DNA from: Saprospiraceae bacterium
GTDB taxonomy: Bacteria > Bacteroidota > Bacteroidia > Chitinophagales > Saprospiraceae
Length of the DNA: 46,449 nucleotides
NCBI GenBank assembly: GCA_020631235.1
Contig: JAHDHQ010000003.1
Span: forward strand, 1-46,449
Direction of reading: 5' to 3'
Positions within the stretch are counted from its first letter, which is position 1; each line of letters starts with the position of its first letter. The position numbers and the translations under genes are program-made. Shown here in pieces: positions 9,142 through 18,618 of this stretch. The notes under the pieces are model-generated. The model was given only the letters and a program-made list of their open reading frames with translations. It ran no database searches and was not told the origin of the DNA.

Positions 9142-10584
9142 ATGGGTAAAAAACATCATCATCATATAAATAGAAGAGATTTTTTAGGTACAGCCAGTTG
9201 TGCAGCTATGGGTTATACGACGCTGTTTAGCACCTTAAACAGTTTAAAGTTTATGAATGCTGCCGCCATTTCTAATTCTACTGTATTTGGAGGAGATGAC
9301 TACAAGGCATTGATTTGTATATCGCTTGGTGGAGGAAATGATTCTTTTAATATGCTTGTACCTCATAATCAAGATGAATACGATGTGTATGCAGAAACAA
9401 GGACAGATATGGCACTTTCTAGAGGAAGTCTGTTGAAGTTAGATAATGAATCATATGCTGTTCATGCAAAAATGGGAGATGTCAAGGATTTATATGATAA
9501 TGGAAAACTTTCATTTATAACAAATGTTGGAACACTTGCTCAAAGAATAGATAAACAACAGTTTTATGACCAGTCTGTGCCAGTTCCACTAGGTCTTTAT
9601 TCCCATGCCGACCAATATCAACAATGGCAAACAGGAATGCCCCTAGAAAAAGCGAATTTAGGATGGGCGGGAAGGATTGCCGACCTAATGGGTGATATGA
9701 ATACCGCTGAAGATATATCAATGAATATTTCGGTAGATAGAACTAATTTGTTCCTTCGAGGAAATGAAGGAACACAATATGTCATAAAGCCATTTGGTCC
9801 ATCTGGGATAGAAGGATATTCAGAAGAAAATGGTTTGTTTTCTGCAAGAAAATTCGGTATAGACAATATAATTGATCAAAATTATCAAGATCAGTTCAAG
9901 AAAATATATGTAGAAAACGTTGATATCACTACTCGGGCATTTACAATATATGAAGAAGCTATAAGTGACATTCCTACAATGCCAGAAATTTTTAATTATG
10001 ATGACATTGGGCAGTTAACGGATGTTGGCTATATGTATCGAAGACAAAACTTTTTAAGAAGTTTAGAGTCCATTGTAAGAACTATCCAAGCAAGGGAGAC
10101 TTTAGGCTTTAAGCGCCAAATTTTCTTTTTAGATTTAAGTGGATGGGATATGCACGATGATCTACCTGTACCTTACGAAAATTTAATTAGCGTTGTAAAT
10201 GATGGTTTAGCGCAGTTAAATCAAGCTCTGGAGTTACACAACTTATCTGATTGTGTTACCACTTTTACATTATCAGAGTTTGCACGCACATTGACTTCAA
10301 ATGGTTCAGGCACAGACCATGCATGGGGAGGTAATGTAATGGTCATGGGTGGAGCGATCAACGGAGGCCAAATCTTTGGTAATTATCCTAGCTTAGAACT
10401 ATGGGGAGATATAGAACTAGGAGGCGGAGTGCTTATTCCAGAATTATCAACGGACGAGTATTTTGCAGAACTAGCTATGTGGTTTGGTGTATCACCTACG
10501 GATTTATCGACTATTTTTCCTGGGATAAATAACTTTTACGATATTGCCTCAAATAACAAGCCTATTGGGTTTTTGAATTATTAA
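9142..10584 (+). CDS. DUF1501 family Tat-exported protein
   Basis: A 480-residue protein of the DUF1501 family, related to the alkaline-phosphatase/sulfatase-like fold. I chose ATG 9142, 20 bases after the upstream stop. It puts a twin-arginine motif INRRDFLG at residues 9-16 followed by a hydrophobic stretch, so export is by Tat. A longer frame from 9046 would overlap the previous gene and bury the signal. Family motifs include LICISLGGGNDSFNMLVP near the start of the domain and a WDMHDDL segment. Four histidines (5-8) precede the twin arginine. The protein pairs with the DUF1800 gene; the substrate is unknown. Confidence 0.9.
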   Translation: MGKKHHHHINRRDFLGTASCAAMGYTTLFSTLNSLKFMNAAAISNSTVFGGDDYKALICISLGGGNDSFNMLVPHNQDEYDVYAETRTDMALSRGSLLKLDNESYAVHAKMGDVKDLYDNGKLSFITNVGTLAQRIDKQQFYDQSVPVPLGLYSHADQYQQWQTGMPLEKANLGWAGRIADLMGDMNTAEDISMNISVDRTNLFLRGNEGTQYVIKPFGPSGIEGYSEENGLFSARKFGIDNIIDQNYQDQFKKIYVENVDITTRAFTIYEEAISDIPTMPEIFNYDDIGQLTDVGYMYRRQNFLRSLESIVRTIQARETLGFKRQIFFLDLSGWDMHDDLPVPYENLISVVNDGLAQLNQALELHNLSDCVTTFTLSEFARTLTSNGSGTDHAWGGNVMVMGGAINGGQIFGNYPSLELWGDIELGGGVLIPELSTDEYFAELAMWFGVSPTDLSTIFPGINNFYDIASNNKPIGFLNY

Positions 10585-10601
10585 TATAGATTAGCTTAAT
10601 C

Positions 10602-10626
10602 GGGAATGCTGAAAAAAGGTATTCCC
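10602..10626. terminator. Weak hairpin between convergent genes
   Basis: GGGAAT (10602-10607) pairs with ATTCCC (10621-10626) across a 13-base loop, 18 bases after the DUF1501 stop. There is no T tract, so it is only a weak terminator candidate. A second small stem, ATGATG/CATCAT (10724-10729/10735-10740), touches the stop of the convergent gene. Confidence 0.35.
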
Positions 10627-10736
10627 TATCATATGCAGCTTATGTTCTTGATGATTGAAAATCGGCTCACTCTCCTAAAATATTGGCCCAAATTGGCTCA
10701 ATTGTGCTATACTTGATCCAGAGATGATGCATGCCA

Positions 10737-11729
10737 TCATTCCTTAGGACCAGCTTTTTTTAACTTCTCCATAGTTTCTTTCTCAGCATTAGCAAGTTCT
10801 AAAAGAATATTTGATGCCTCAATCAAATATGATTCTTCTTGAGTTTCTCCAGTTTTATGAAACAGAGTTGAAATGTACGTCCATTTCTGTGCATGATTTT
10901 TATATTCTTGATAAGCTTCCTCTATATATTGGTCTCCAGTCAGATGATAAGCTTCTTTTAAGAAGTCTCTATATAGATTTCTGAAAAGAGCTCCACCGGT
11001 TCCAGCTCGTTCCATTAACATTGCTGAGGTTGTAAATTCGTTTTTTACATCCTTACTTTCTTTAAACCATTTTATGATTTCTGATGCAGTCTTTTTAATC
11101 CCTTTGTATCCAAGATTTTTAATGGGTGGATTTAGAAAATCTGTTGCATTGTTATTTACAGCTTTACGAATTATGGATTTAAGTGCTGGAAGTTTTTGCG
11201 TTTTCTCTATGGTAAAACTCAAATTTCTGGACGACATTGGACCTTTCTCATTTCTTGCTAAAGCTAAGTTTTTTAATGAAGTTTTAACTTGACAACCTTG
11301 TTGGTCAGTATCATTTAAGTATGCATAATTTTCATCATATCCATACATGGTAGCATAATGACCTGCAAAGTTTATTTTATTTGTGAAGTAGTCTAAATGG
11401 TAACAATCTAACTTTAAACCTACAGCTTTCCCTTTATGGATTGGTTCTTCGATATTTTTCCAAGCCTTTTTTAAAGATGAGGTTTCTTTTAGCTCTAACT
11501 TCAAATTCAGATTTCTGCAAATATTCTCTGTTATTTTATCTGTTTTAACCCTTCCACCAATAAAAGGAAAGTCCATTGTTTTCATTCTCCAAAATAAAAA
11601 CCCAATGCCTTCACCAATTCCAAATAGCATTGGTTCAGAAAGTTCTATTCCAATTTGTTTAAGCAGGCTTCCAGTTGTTGTAGTTTCACAGTGTTGGCCT
11701 ACAAAAGGTTTAAATTCTGGAATTATCAT
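10737..11729 (-). CDS. BtrH-like (butirosin biosynthesis H) acyltransferase-fold protein
   Basis: A 330-residue cytoplasmic protein. Residues 1-165 match the BtrH N-terminal domain (PF14399): GQHCETTTTGSLL at 11-23, then LSEPMLFGIGEGIGF at 30-44. C14, H124 (in NFAGHYATMYGY) and D140 form a likely papain-like catalytic triad. The C-terminal half (about 180-320, helical) resembles the DUF4872 domain often fused to it. BtrH moves an acyl group from a carrier protein to an aminoglycoside; most homologues are of unknown function. No carrier protein, aminoglycoside gene or peptide precursor is nearby, so this copy probably has another substrate. It follows the small exported gene by 5 bases. Confidence 0.75.
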   Translation of the reverse strand: MIIPEFKPFVGQHCETTTTGSLLKQIGIELSEPMLFGIGEGIGFLFWRMKTMDFPFIGGRVKTDKITENICRNLNLKLELKETSSLKKAWKNIEEPIHKGKAVGLKLDCYHLDYFTNKINFAGHYATMYGYDENYAYLNDTDQQGCQVKTSLKNLALARNEKGPMSSRNLSFTIEKTQKLPALKSIIRKAVNNNATDFLNPPIKNLGYKGIKKTASEIIKWFKESKDVKNEFTTSAMLMERAGTGGALFRNLYRDFLKEAYHLTGDQYIEEAYQEYKNHAQKWTYISTLFHKTGETQEESYLIEASNILLELANAEKETMEKLKKAGPKE

Positions 11730-11734
11730 TTTTG

Positions 11735-12088
11735 CTACTCCTTTTTCCTTCTTAAAATAAAATTGGCTGTTCCTTCATCAATATCATCGCGGTAAACATT
11801 ATCTAACTCCCAACCCAATTTATACAAAAAATTGAGAGCATCCACTTCGGAGTGAAATCGTATTTCACGCCTTTTAGGACCCATAAATTCTTGTTTTTTA
11901 AAGGCAGGATTCTGACCGTAGTCGACAATGACGCGAGTATATTTAGACAGCAACGTCTGCCCAAATACTTTTAAGCCTAAATATTCAATATCTAAGTCTT
12001 GAACATTTATACCATCTACATAAAATTGTGACCAAGCGTTTATTTGAAAAGAAAGACAAAATGACAAAACAAATAGTAATCGTTTCAT
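11735..12088 (-). CDS. Small exported hypothetical protein
   Basis: A 117-residue protein with a signal peptide (about 1-20, ending ...NAWSQ) and a small alpha/beta remainder. A basic KRREIRFHSEVDALNFLYKLGWEL segment is broken into strand-helix by its spacing, and the protein ends in RRKKE. I do not recognise the family. It lies 80 bases downstream of lptC and 5 bases before the BtrH-like gene, so it may be co-transcribed with either. Probably periplasmic. Confidence 0.65.
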   Translation of the reverse strand: MKRLLFVLSFCLSFQINAWSQFYVDGINVQDLDIEYLGLKVFGQTLLSKYTRVIVDYGQNPAFKKQEFMGPKRREIRFHSEVDALNFLYKLGWELDNVYRDDIDEGTANFILRRKKE

Positions 12089-12168
12089 AGTTCTTGTTTT
12101 TTATAAATTAACGGAACTTGATTAAAAGAGTAGATATGATCTTGAGCTTTTATAAAAACTATAACAAG

Positions 12169-12738
12169 TTATTGCTCAAAATTTTCCTGTAAGACTTTTG
12201 CATTTTTAACCGCTTGAAAATTTAGAATCTCGAACCTTGATAAATCTTCATTGGCCTTAAAACCATAACCATAACTTGTGTCTCTTTTAGCTGGTTGAGA
12301 AATACGCACAAATTTATCGGTATATATTTCACCTGCACCCTCATCCCAGATGAGCTCGCTTGTAGTGAGTTTGTCTTGATCTCTGTTGTAAAAAACAACA
12401 CTGTCTCTTACATAAATCTTGCGCTCTTTGTTAGAACGGATAGCATATTTGGACTCCAACCAAGAGACAGCTTGCTGCTTATCATTCATAAATTCTACAA
12501 AAATACCTTCAGGAAATTCGTCGTTAGAGTAAGAGTGTTCTACAAATCGTTTCATAATCGGACTGCGGATAACTATTTTTACTTGAGCAGAATCACTGTA
12601 GAAAATCTCAACATCCTTTACCACTTCTACTTTTAAGTCCTCCTCTGTAAATAAAGCTTCTACTTCTTTCTTGTCGTTGGTACAGGAAAAACAAAAGACG
12701 GAAAAGCAAAAGAACCCTATGAATCGACGAATATTCAT
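12169..12738 (-). CDS. lptC: LptC, LPS-export periplasmic lipoprotein
   Basis: A 189-residue protein of the LptC/YrbK family. LptC links the LptB2FG transporter in the inner membrane to LptA and receives lipopolysaccharide for transport to the outer membrane. Here it has a lipobox-like FCFSC ending at C19, so it is probably lipid-anchored, as usual in this phylum. The body is beta-jellyroll-like, with repeats of the type EFMNDKQQAVSWLESKYAI and WDEGAGEIYTDKFVRI. Its ATG overlaps the stop of the upstream T9SS gene as TAATG at 12738, so translation is coupled. Confidence 0.85.
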   Translation of the reverse strand: MNIRRFIGFFCFSVFCFSCTNDKKEVEALFTEEDLKVEVVKDVEIFYSDSAQVKIVIRSPIMKRFVEHSYSNDEFPEGIFVEFMNDKQQAVSWLESKYAIRSNKERKIYVRDSVVFYNRDQDKLTTSELIWDEGAGEIYTDKFVRISQPAKRDTSYGYGFKANEDLSRFEILNFQAVKNAKVLQENFEQ

Positions 12739-14798
12739 TAACGAACTAAAGTCACATCTCCCGCAACAATATTGACTACATCATCTAAATAATGAACTTC
12801 CGCCATCCAGGTATATACACCTATATTTGCCTCCCTTCCATTAAAACTTCCATCCCAACCACTCGAGAAATCATTACGCTCTATGTTGTTTTTCTGATAG
12901 ACTAATTCTCCCCAACGATCATAAATAAATAGATTTAAGAAGTCTGTTCCTTTAGCGGTGCCAATCATAAACATGTCATTAGGGGATGGCGCTAGAGGCG
13001 AAAAGACATTGGGTGCAAAGAAATCACGATTAGCATTAGTGCTTATGGTAACATTGTCCGTAGACGTGCAGCCGTTTTGATTTTCTGCTTGAATGACATA
13101 GGTAGTGGTTCCAGCAGGTGTTGCTGTAGGATCTAAGCAATCAGTGCAACTCAGTACTGTGCCAGCTGTCCAATCAACGGTGACAATATCTGTTGGGGGA
13201 GAGTAGGTGGCTATTAAATCTACACTACAACCCAAAGCGACCTCCATATCTTCTCCAGCATCAATCATAAAAGGATCAGGCTCAAGAATGTCTAAAGTTG
13301 TCTGATTTATGCAACCTTTTATATCTTGTATATACACCGTATATTCTCCAGCTCCCAGGCCACTAAAATTAGCTATTGGAGAAAAAGTTTCTCCATCCAA
13401 GCTATAGCTATACTCAGGATTACCATTGCTTCCTGTTGCACTAATAAGACCAGTTAAATCACCGGCACAGATTACATCTTGAGCCGTTGCGTCCACCATT
13501 AAATTGCTAGTGTCAGCACAGCATGGTTCTATAAATAGATCTAAAATTTTAGTAACTACACAGCCTCTTTCTGTGGTGACCGTAAGGGCGATTAGTTTCT
13601 CACCAAACGACTCATAAATAATGGTGTGAGGTCCTTCACCGGTTATAGTGGAGACATCAGCACCAGCACCAAAACTCCATTGATACTCTATAATTTCATC
13701 TGGAGAAGAAATGTCAATATTGTCTATTACGATGGATTTATCACATTCAAAAGCACCAACCGTTTCTGCTGTAAAATCAGCTTCTGGACCCACAAAAGTT
13801 CCAGATCCACCAAATTCTATACTGAAGCCTAAACCAGAAACAGTAAAATTATTGATTACCAACAAATATGCGGTACCAGAAACCATATCTAAAGCTTCTG
13901 CAAAATTGTTATTGCCAGCTTGGCAACCAGGTTGTTCTGAAAGATCTCCATCTCCGTCAATTAAACCTGTCGGCCCTACACAAATAGACCAAGTACTGAA
14001 AGGTTGGTTTCCATTTTCACCGCTGGCCATACACCTTAGCTCTATTAGATCACTGCAGTCACCTAAACCATTGGGCATCTCATAAACAACGAAATCTATA
14101 TCATCCGATTCTATACCTGAGTTCACAAAATCATTTGGAGTTAGTGTAAATTCCAAAGTTCCAGACTCATCACATTCCCACTGATACCATGAAGAAGAAG
14201 TTTCACCTGATAAACACGAACTTACTATTTCATCTTCAATATTTCCGCCATTTCCTAAAAACTCGACAAAGAATGGAGATTTATCGCATAAAGTCACTGC
14301 TTCAGGACAATCGGATTGTGGAACAGGTACTGGATTAAATTCTGTTATGCAAAGTTGGAAACTCCCTGAATTTCCTGCATTGTTTTCAACATACAAGTAG
14401 TATGTGGCTCCTAAAAAAAGGTTGACAGCTGATAATTCGCATCTATCTTGGCTCCCCGGAGCACAAATCTGGTAATCAAGAGATTGACACGATCCTAAAA
14501 ACAAAGAAACGGTAGGATTGGTTAAGGTTGCACTTCCATTACCTGTGCCGATTACCTCGATAAAGGCCCCTAAACTTAATGGCTGAAAAGCAAACCATAC
14601 ACCATTGGTATAATTTTGTAAACATAGGTCAGCTTGGGCAGGATCAGGTGTAGCATTTACATTAGAATACTGAGTTACACCCGAACAATAGTTACTCACA
14701 TTAGGAATAAAAATTGCTCCCGAACAATCATCATTGGGCGGTTGGGCCCATAATATTGTGCTGAGGAGGCATAGGATTAGGGTAGTATATAACTTCAT
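12738..14798 (-). CDS. Large exported protein with PKD domain and T9SS type B domain
   Basis: A 686-residue protein with a signal peptide (1-18). Several beta-sandwich regions with paired cysteines follow (about 20-330). A PKD-like domain lies at about 345-425, with YQWSFGAGADVS and an LIALTVTTERGC end. A SprB-repeat-like segment lies at about 435-510. The last 90 residues are the gliding-motility-associated (type B) C-terminal domain, with FAPNVFSPLAPSPND, IYDRWGELVYQ, GWDGSFNG and GVYTWMAEV motifs. It should be secreted by T9SS and act as a surface adhesin or structural protein. The start is ATG 14798. It is coupled to lptC downstream, a frequent neighbour in this phylum. Confidence 0.85.
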   Translation of the reverse strand: MKLYTTLILCLLSTILWAQPPNDDCSGAIFIPNVSNYCSGVTQYSNVNATPDPAQADLCLQNYTNGVWFAFQPLSLGAFIEVIGTGNGSATLTNPTVSLFLGSCQSLDYQICAPGSQDRCELSAVNLFLGATYYLYVENNAGNSGSFQLCITEFNPVPVPQSDCPEAVTLCDKSPFFVEFLGNGGNIEDEIVSSCLSGETSSSWYQWECDESGTLEFTLTPNDFVNSGIESDDIDFVVYEMPNGLGDCSDLIELRCMASGENGNQPFSTWSICVGPTGLIDGDGDLSEQPGCQAGNNNFAEALDMVSGTAYLLVINNFTVSGLGFSIEFGGSGTFVGPEADFTAETVGAFECDKSIVIDNIDISSPDEIIEYQWSFGAGADVSTITGEGPHTIIYESFGEKLIALTVTTERGCVVTKILDLFIEPCCADTSNLMVDATAQDVICAGDLTGLISATGSNGNPEYSYSLDGETFSPIANFSGLGAGEYTVYIQDIKGCINQTTLDILEPDPFMIDAGEDMEVALGCSVDLIATYSPPTDIVTVDWTAGTVLSCTDCLDPTATPAGTTTYVIQAENQNGCTSTDNVTISTNANRDFFAPNVFSPLAPSPNDMFMIGTAKGTDFLNLFIYDRWGELVYQKNNIERNDFSSGWDGSFNGREANIGVYTWMAEVHYLDDVVNIVAGDVTLVR

Positions 14799-14880
14799 AA
14801 TTTTCTTAGTCGACGAAATAAAGATAATTATTCAAAATAATAGCGCCAGAAATAATAACGTTTAGTTTTTTCTTCGGATT

Positions 14881-14909
14881 TTTGAAGGCACTAAGAATTA
14901 GTACTTTTA
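14881..14909 (+). promoter_or_regulatory. Promoter candidate for purS-rsmI
   Basis: TTTG (14881-14884), a 17-base spacer, then TACTTTTA (14902-14909), one base off the TAnnTTTG consensus. Transcription would start near 14915, about 40 bases before purS. Confidence 0.5.
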
Positions 14910-14956
14910 CGCTATAATCTGACATATAAACGGATTTCTGTAAAAAAAATTGAACC

Positions 14957-15208
14957 ATGAAGTATTTAGCCAACATAAAAATAATGCCGCACAAAGAATT
15001 ATTGGATCCACAAGGCAAAACTGTACTTAAAAATTTATCAAATATTAACGTGGATCAGGTAAATGATGTCCGGATTGGAAAATTTATCCAAATGAGCCTA
15101 GAAGCAAGCGATGAAGCGGCAGCAAAAGAAAAAGTTGAAAACGCTTGTAAGAAGTTATTGGCCAATGTAATTATGGAAAAGTATGAGTACGAGATAGCGG
15201 CTGTATAA
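14957..15208 (+). CDS. purS: PurS, FGAM synthase subunit
   Basis: An 83-residue protein matching PurS, the small subunit of formylglycinamidine ribonucleotide synthase (purine synthesis step four). Known PurS dimers bridge PurL and PurQ and are needed for ammonia channelling. Family features visible are KYLANIKIMPHKELLDPQGK at the start, the V..VRIGK strand and the acidic helix EAAAKEKVENACKKLLAN. Length is typical. No purQ or purL lies beside it; purL and purQ must be elsewhere. rsmI starts 2 bases downstream, so the two share a transcript. Confidence 0.9.
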   Translation: MKYLANIKIMPHKELLDPQGKTVLKNLSNINVDQVNDVRIGKFIQMSLEASDEAAAKEKVENACKKLLANVIMEKYEYEIAAV

Positions 15209-15210
15209 AC

Positions 15211-15888
15211 ATGCTTTATCTCATCCCTACACCCATCGGCAATTTGGCGGATATCACTTTGCGCGCCATCGAAAAACTTAAGGAGGTAGATTTAATTCTA
15301 GCCGAAGACACTAGAGTAACTAAAAAGCTGCTTAATCATTTGCAGATTTCAAAACCGGTGCAGTCTTTCCATCAAAACAATGAACATAGGAGACTTAATG
15401 AAGCTGTGGAAATGGCTAAAAATCAAGACGTAGCCTATGTTACTGATGCTGGGACACCAGGTATTTCTGATCCTGGATTTTTACTGGTAAGATCTTGCAT
15501 CCAGGCGGATATCCAAGTAGAATGTTTGCCAGGCCCAACCGCATTAATTCCTGCTTTAGTGGTTTCAGGATTACCTATCGATCGATTTTATTTTGAAGGA
15601 TTTTTACCTCAAAAGAAAGGAAGACAAACAAGACTAAGTTATATCAGCCAATTGCCTCAAACAGTGGTTTTATACGAGTCTCCTCATCGAATTATTAAAT
15701 GCATTGACCAGCTCATAGAACATTGTGGTCCTGATAGAAAGGTTTGTGTGGTTAGAGAAATCAGCAAAATGTATGAAGAAAAGCTGTATGGAACCTTAAC
15801 TGAAGTTTCTCAAATGCTAAAGAATAAAAGCAGTATTAAAGGAGAGTTTGTAGTGGTTTTGGAAGCTAAACAAAGTACAAAAAACTAA
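15211..15888 (+). CDS. rsmI: RsmI, 16S rRNA C1402 2'-O-methyltransferase
   Basis: A 225-residue SAM-dependent methyltransferase of the tetrapyrrole-methylase fold. RsmI methylates the ribose of C1402 in 16S rRNA, near the P site. Signature motifs are LIPTPIGNLADIT at the N-terminus, LAEDTRVTKKLL, SFHQNNE, DAGTPGISDPG in the SAM-binding loop and FYFEGFLP. It is somewhat shorter than the E. coli enzyme, which has an extra C-terminal domain; the short form is common in this phylum. It overlaps nothing and follows purS by 2 bases. Confidence 0.95.
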   Translation: MLYLIPTPIGNLADITLRAIEKLKEVDLILAEDTRVTKKLLNHLQISKPVQSFHQNNEHRRLNEAVEMAKNQDVAYVTDAGTPGISDPGFLLVRSCIQADIQVECLPGPTALIPALVVSGLPIDRFYFEGFLPQKKGRQTRLSYISQLPQTVVLYESPHRIIKCIDQLIEHCGPDRKVCVVREISKMYEEKLYGTLTEVSQMLKNKSSIKGEFVVVLEAKQSTKN

Positions 15889-15937
15889 AGGGAAAGATAA
15901 GCAATACCAACGAAGCATTTTTTCTTGTCCCTTTAGT
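15884..15937. terminator. 10-bp inverted repeat after rsmI
   Basis: ACTAAAGGGA (15884-15893), which includes the rsmI stop, pairs perfectly with TCCCTTTAGT (15928-15937) across a 34-base loop that contains a T run. It lies between the convergent rsmI and DUF5916 genes. It could act as a terminator, but the loop is long. Confidence 0.4.
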
Positions 15938-16065
15938 CACTTTAAACGAATTCTCAAAGCCAGAAACCCGAGAATAATCACGTGCAAGACAAATCGAATC
16001 AAACTTTGTCTTGGTTTAAAATGGAAAGAAAAATGGCCAAAACCACCTTTCTTTCTTTCAATACC

Positions 16066-18549
16066 CTATTGATTCGCCCTAGGGTTTCTATTTATTTTTT
16101 TCTGAATATTTAAATAGTCTACATAGTATACCACTCTCACAGAAAAACTGTTTTCCTGAGGTAATTGGCTTAAACCCTGTACCCCTTTTAAATAATGTAT
16201 TTCTTCCAATGTTGTGTCAGAGGCTAAATAGCTTCCTGCAATATTATTTTTCCAATTTAGAAATAAGTCACTACCAGGTGCAAATCGCCATCGATAATTT
16301 AAGTCAATGTTGAATAAATCAAAATTGAAGCTTTGATCGGTCGAATAATCTGTGTTAATAAATTGGCCATCATCATTTAATGCGAAATATTGGTTATACA
16401 ACACTTTAATCCAGTAATGTCTAAGTCGGAAATTCAAGCCCATTTTGTCAGAAAATGTGTAATCTGCTGAGAGTACATTAGTAATGGTTTGTCGATTACG
16501 TCGTCCGAAAATGGGCTCGTCGTTTTCCCCAAAATCAACCCATCCATTGCTATTTATAAAATGCTCATAATTAATACTTAATTGAGCAGTAAACTTATCA
16601 TTAAACCTATATCTAGGTGTGATTCTAGTTCCATATCCGTAACGATCTTTTTCTTCTACATTAAAACCAAAAAGGCTTCCATTTATTCTGAATTTTTTAC
16701 GACTATCAGTGCCTAGCCATAAACCCGCATTATAGTTTAATGGGACATCCACAAAATAACCATCCGTTCTTGCTTCGAAGTAATCATCATTTTTAGGAAT
16801 AATATTAAACCACATATTATACTGCCAAAACTTTTTGTCTTGTGTCCAGAATCCAAAATTTATAAAACTTGATGTATAAACTCTTGGATCATGGAGGTGT
16901 AATTGAGTATAATTAAACCAGAAATTTGCTCTATTAAACCTGTTCCAAAACTCCTCATAAATGCTATAATTAGCCCACAAACCATATTCGTGGTTATTAG
17001 AATTTCGATTAAAACCTAAGTCATTAGAATCAAAAGATTTTGATTTAGCTTCGTGATAAACGCCATAATTAAAATTTCCAGTAATCTTTTCTACACCTAT
17101 ATTATATCGGTATCCTTGTTCTGTTTCTTGATCGTTATAGAATTTCTGGGATAAGGCATAATCACCATAAACACCATAACTTTGCTGCTTGTTTTTTATG
17201 TCAAAGGTGGCTGCAGTTACATTAGCATCATAGTATGCTGCACCTTGTCGGATAACGCTGGTATTTGTAAGGCTTAAAGTCGAGTTGTTTTTCAAGTTCT
17301 GGTCCAATATGATGACATTATAGTTTGTCAATGGTGCCGTCATAAAACGCCTATTTTCATTGGTCTCTTCATTATGTATAGTGGCGTGTGTCTCACCAGC
17401 CACAGCATTGAAAAACCCAAGGGCTAAACCATTCTTAGCTCTTCCGGAAATTTTAGTGGCGTTGTACAATTGGGTTTCTGAAGGATTGTCAACTATTGAT
17501 TCGTCTTCTTGAAGTTGGTCTTCGACATCATACATGCGCATAGGTGTGCCTCCCACTCTTCGCGAATAAAACAAATTTCCCTTATTAAAAATCTCTATAC
17601 CCTCGGTAAAAAACGGACGGTTGTCGTTAAACCTAACTTCAAAAGGTGATAAATTAATAATGTTATCATCAGATTGTACTTGTCCGAAGTCAGGGATTAA
17701 AGTCATGTCCAATGTAAAGGCATCATTTATACCATATTTTAAGTCCATACCTCCATTATACGAATAACCACTGCTTTTGATTGGTACAGCTTCTTGATCT
17801 TTATTTCGCTGAAAATAGGCGGATACATAAGGAGAAAAGGATAGCCTTATAGGGGGTTTGATATCCTTTATCCCTTCGATGCTTCCTGATTGTGTCAAGA
17901 AAAAAGCACCAGTTGGGTCTATAGCATTCCAGGTGGATTTTTCACCGGTTCTAGCCTGGTACTTGATAAAATTTATGTTCCAATGTTGTACATCTTTTTT
18001 TGGAAACCTTATAGCCGAATAGGGAATTTGAAATTCAATAAACCATCCTTTATCCGTCAGATTTACTTCGCTAAACCAAACCGCATCCCAATCTGAATCT
18101 TCATTTTGATTCTGGACTAATTTAGCATCAAACTGGACGCCCGTGGACCCTACTATAAACTCTAATGCATTGTTATTACTTTGGTAGGTATCTAGAAAAA
18201 ACCCAAACCAATCAGTATTTCCTAATTCATCTCTTTGAGTCAGTTGTTGCATGATGCTATCCCGACTAACTTCTTCGATAAATACACCGATATATAAAGC
18301 TTCATTATCGTAAAGTAGTTTCACTTCTGCATCTTTATCTGGACTTAGCCCAGGCGTTGGTTGCCATGTGCTAAACCCGTTTGTGGACTCAGCTTTCTCC
18401 CATACTGGCTCATCTAATTGCCCATCTATGGTAATCACTTCATTTATTTTTAAAGCTTGAATGATTTTCTGTGAATAACAGGCATTGCAAATCAGCAACA
18501 GAAATAATATACTAAATAGAAGATGGAGTGGGTTTTTCATATACAGCAT
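16066..18549 (-). CDS. DUF5916 protein with CBM9-like N-terminal domain
   Basis: An 827-residue exported protein (signal peptide about 1-26; ATG 18540 is an alternative start). Residues about 28-230 form a carbohydrate-binding family 9-like domain, with ITIDGQLDEPVWEKA, LYDNEALYIGVF and IPYSAIRFPKK motifs. The rest is DUF5916, predicted as an outer-membrane beta-barrel, with FEVRFNDNRPFFTEG and ISGRAKNGLALGFFNA as family marks. Its function is unknown; a surface role in binding or moving saccharides or peptides is a guess. It is a clear paralogue of 25794-28244 along its full length. It stands alone on its transcript. Confidence 0.85.
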   Translation of the reverse strand: MLYMKNPLHLLFSILFLLLICNACYSQKIIQALKINEVITIDGQLDEPVWEKAESTNGFSTWQPTPGLSPDKDAEVKLLYDNEALYIGVFIEEVSRDSIMQQLTQRDELGNTDWFGFFLDTYQSNNNALEFIVGSTGVQFDAKLVQNQNEDSDWDAVWFSEVNLTDKGWFIEFQIPYSAIRFPKKDVQHWNINFIKYQARTGEKSTWNAIDPTGAFFLTQSGSIEGIKDIKPPIRLSFSPYVSAYFQRNKDQEAVPIKSSGYSYNGGMDLKYGINDAFTLDMTLIPDFGQVQSDDNIINLSPFEVRFNDNRPFFTEGIEIFNKGNLFYSRRVGGTPMRMYDVEDQLQEDESIVDNPSETQLYNATKISGRAKNGLALGFFNAVAGETHATIHNEETNENRRFMTAPLTNYNVIILDQNLKNNSTLSLTNTSVIRQGAAYYDANVTAATFDIKNKQQSYGVYGDYALSQKFYNDQETEQGYRYNIGVEKITGNFNYGVYHEAKSKSFDSNDLGFNRNSNNHEYGLWANYSIYEEFWNRFNRANFWFNYTQLHLHDPRVYTSSFINFGFWTQDKKFWQYNMWFNIIPKNDDYFEARTDGYFVDVPLNYNAGLWLGTDSRKKFRINGSLFGFNVEEKDRYGYGTRITPRYRFNDKFTAQLSINYEHFINSNGWVDFGENDEPIFGRRNRQTITNVLSADYTFSDKMGLNFRLRHYWIKVLYNQYFALNDDGQFINTDYSTDQSFNFDLFNIDLNYRWRFAPGSDLFLNWKNNIAGSYLASDTTLEEIHYLKGVQGLSQLPQENSFSVRVVYYVDYLNIQKKINRNPRANQ

Positions 18550-18618
18550 TAATTGGACTGGGCAATCAATGTGATTACCAAAAATGATTTTAGAAAAAGT
18601 CAGTTTCTTAAATAGAGA

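Noticed and set aside
9157-9168. Histidine run as an engineered tag
   Set aside because: The run is only four residues, inside a native Tat signal in ordinary genomic context.
14806-15018. Minus-strand open frame upstream of purS
   Set aside because: It overlaps the purS start and promoter candidate and has no protein-like features.
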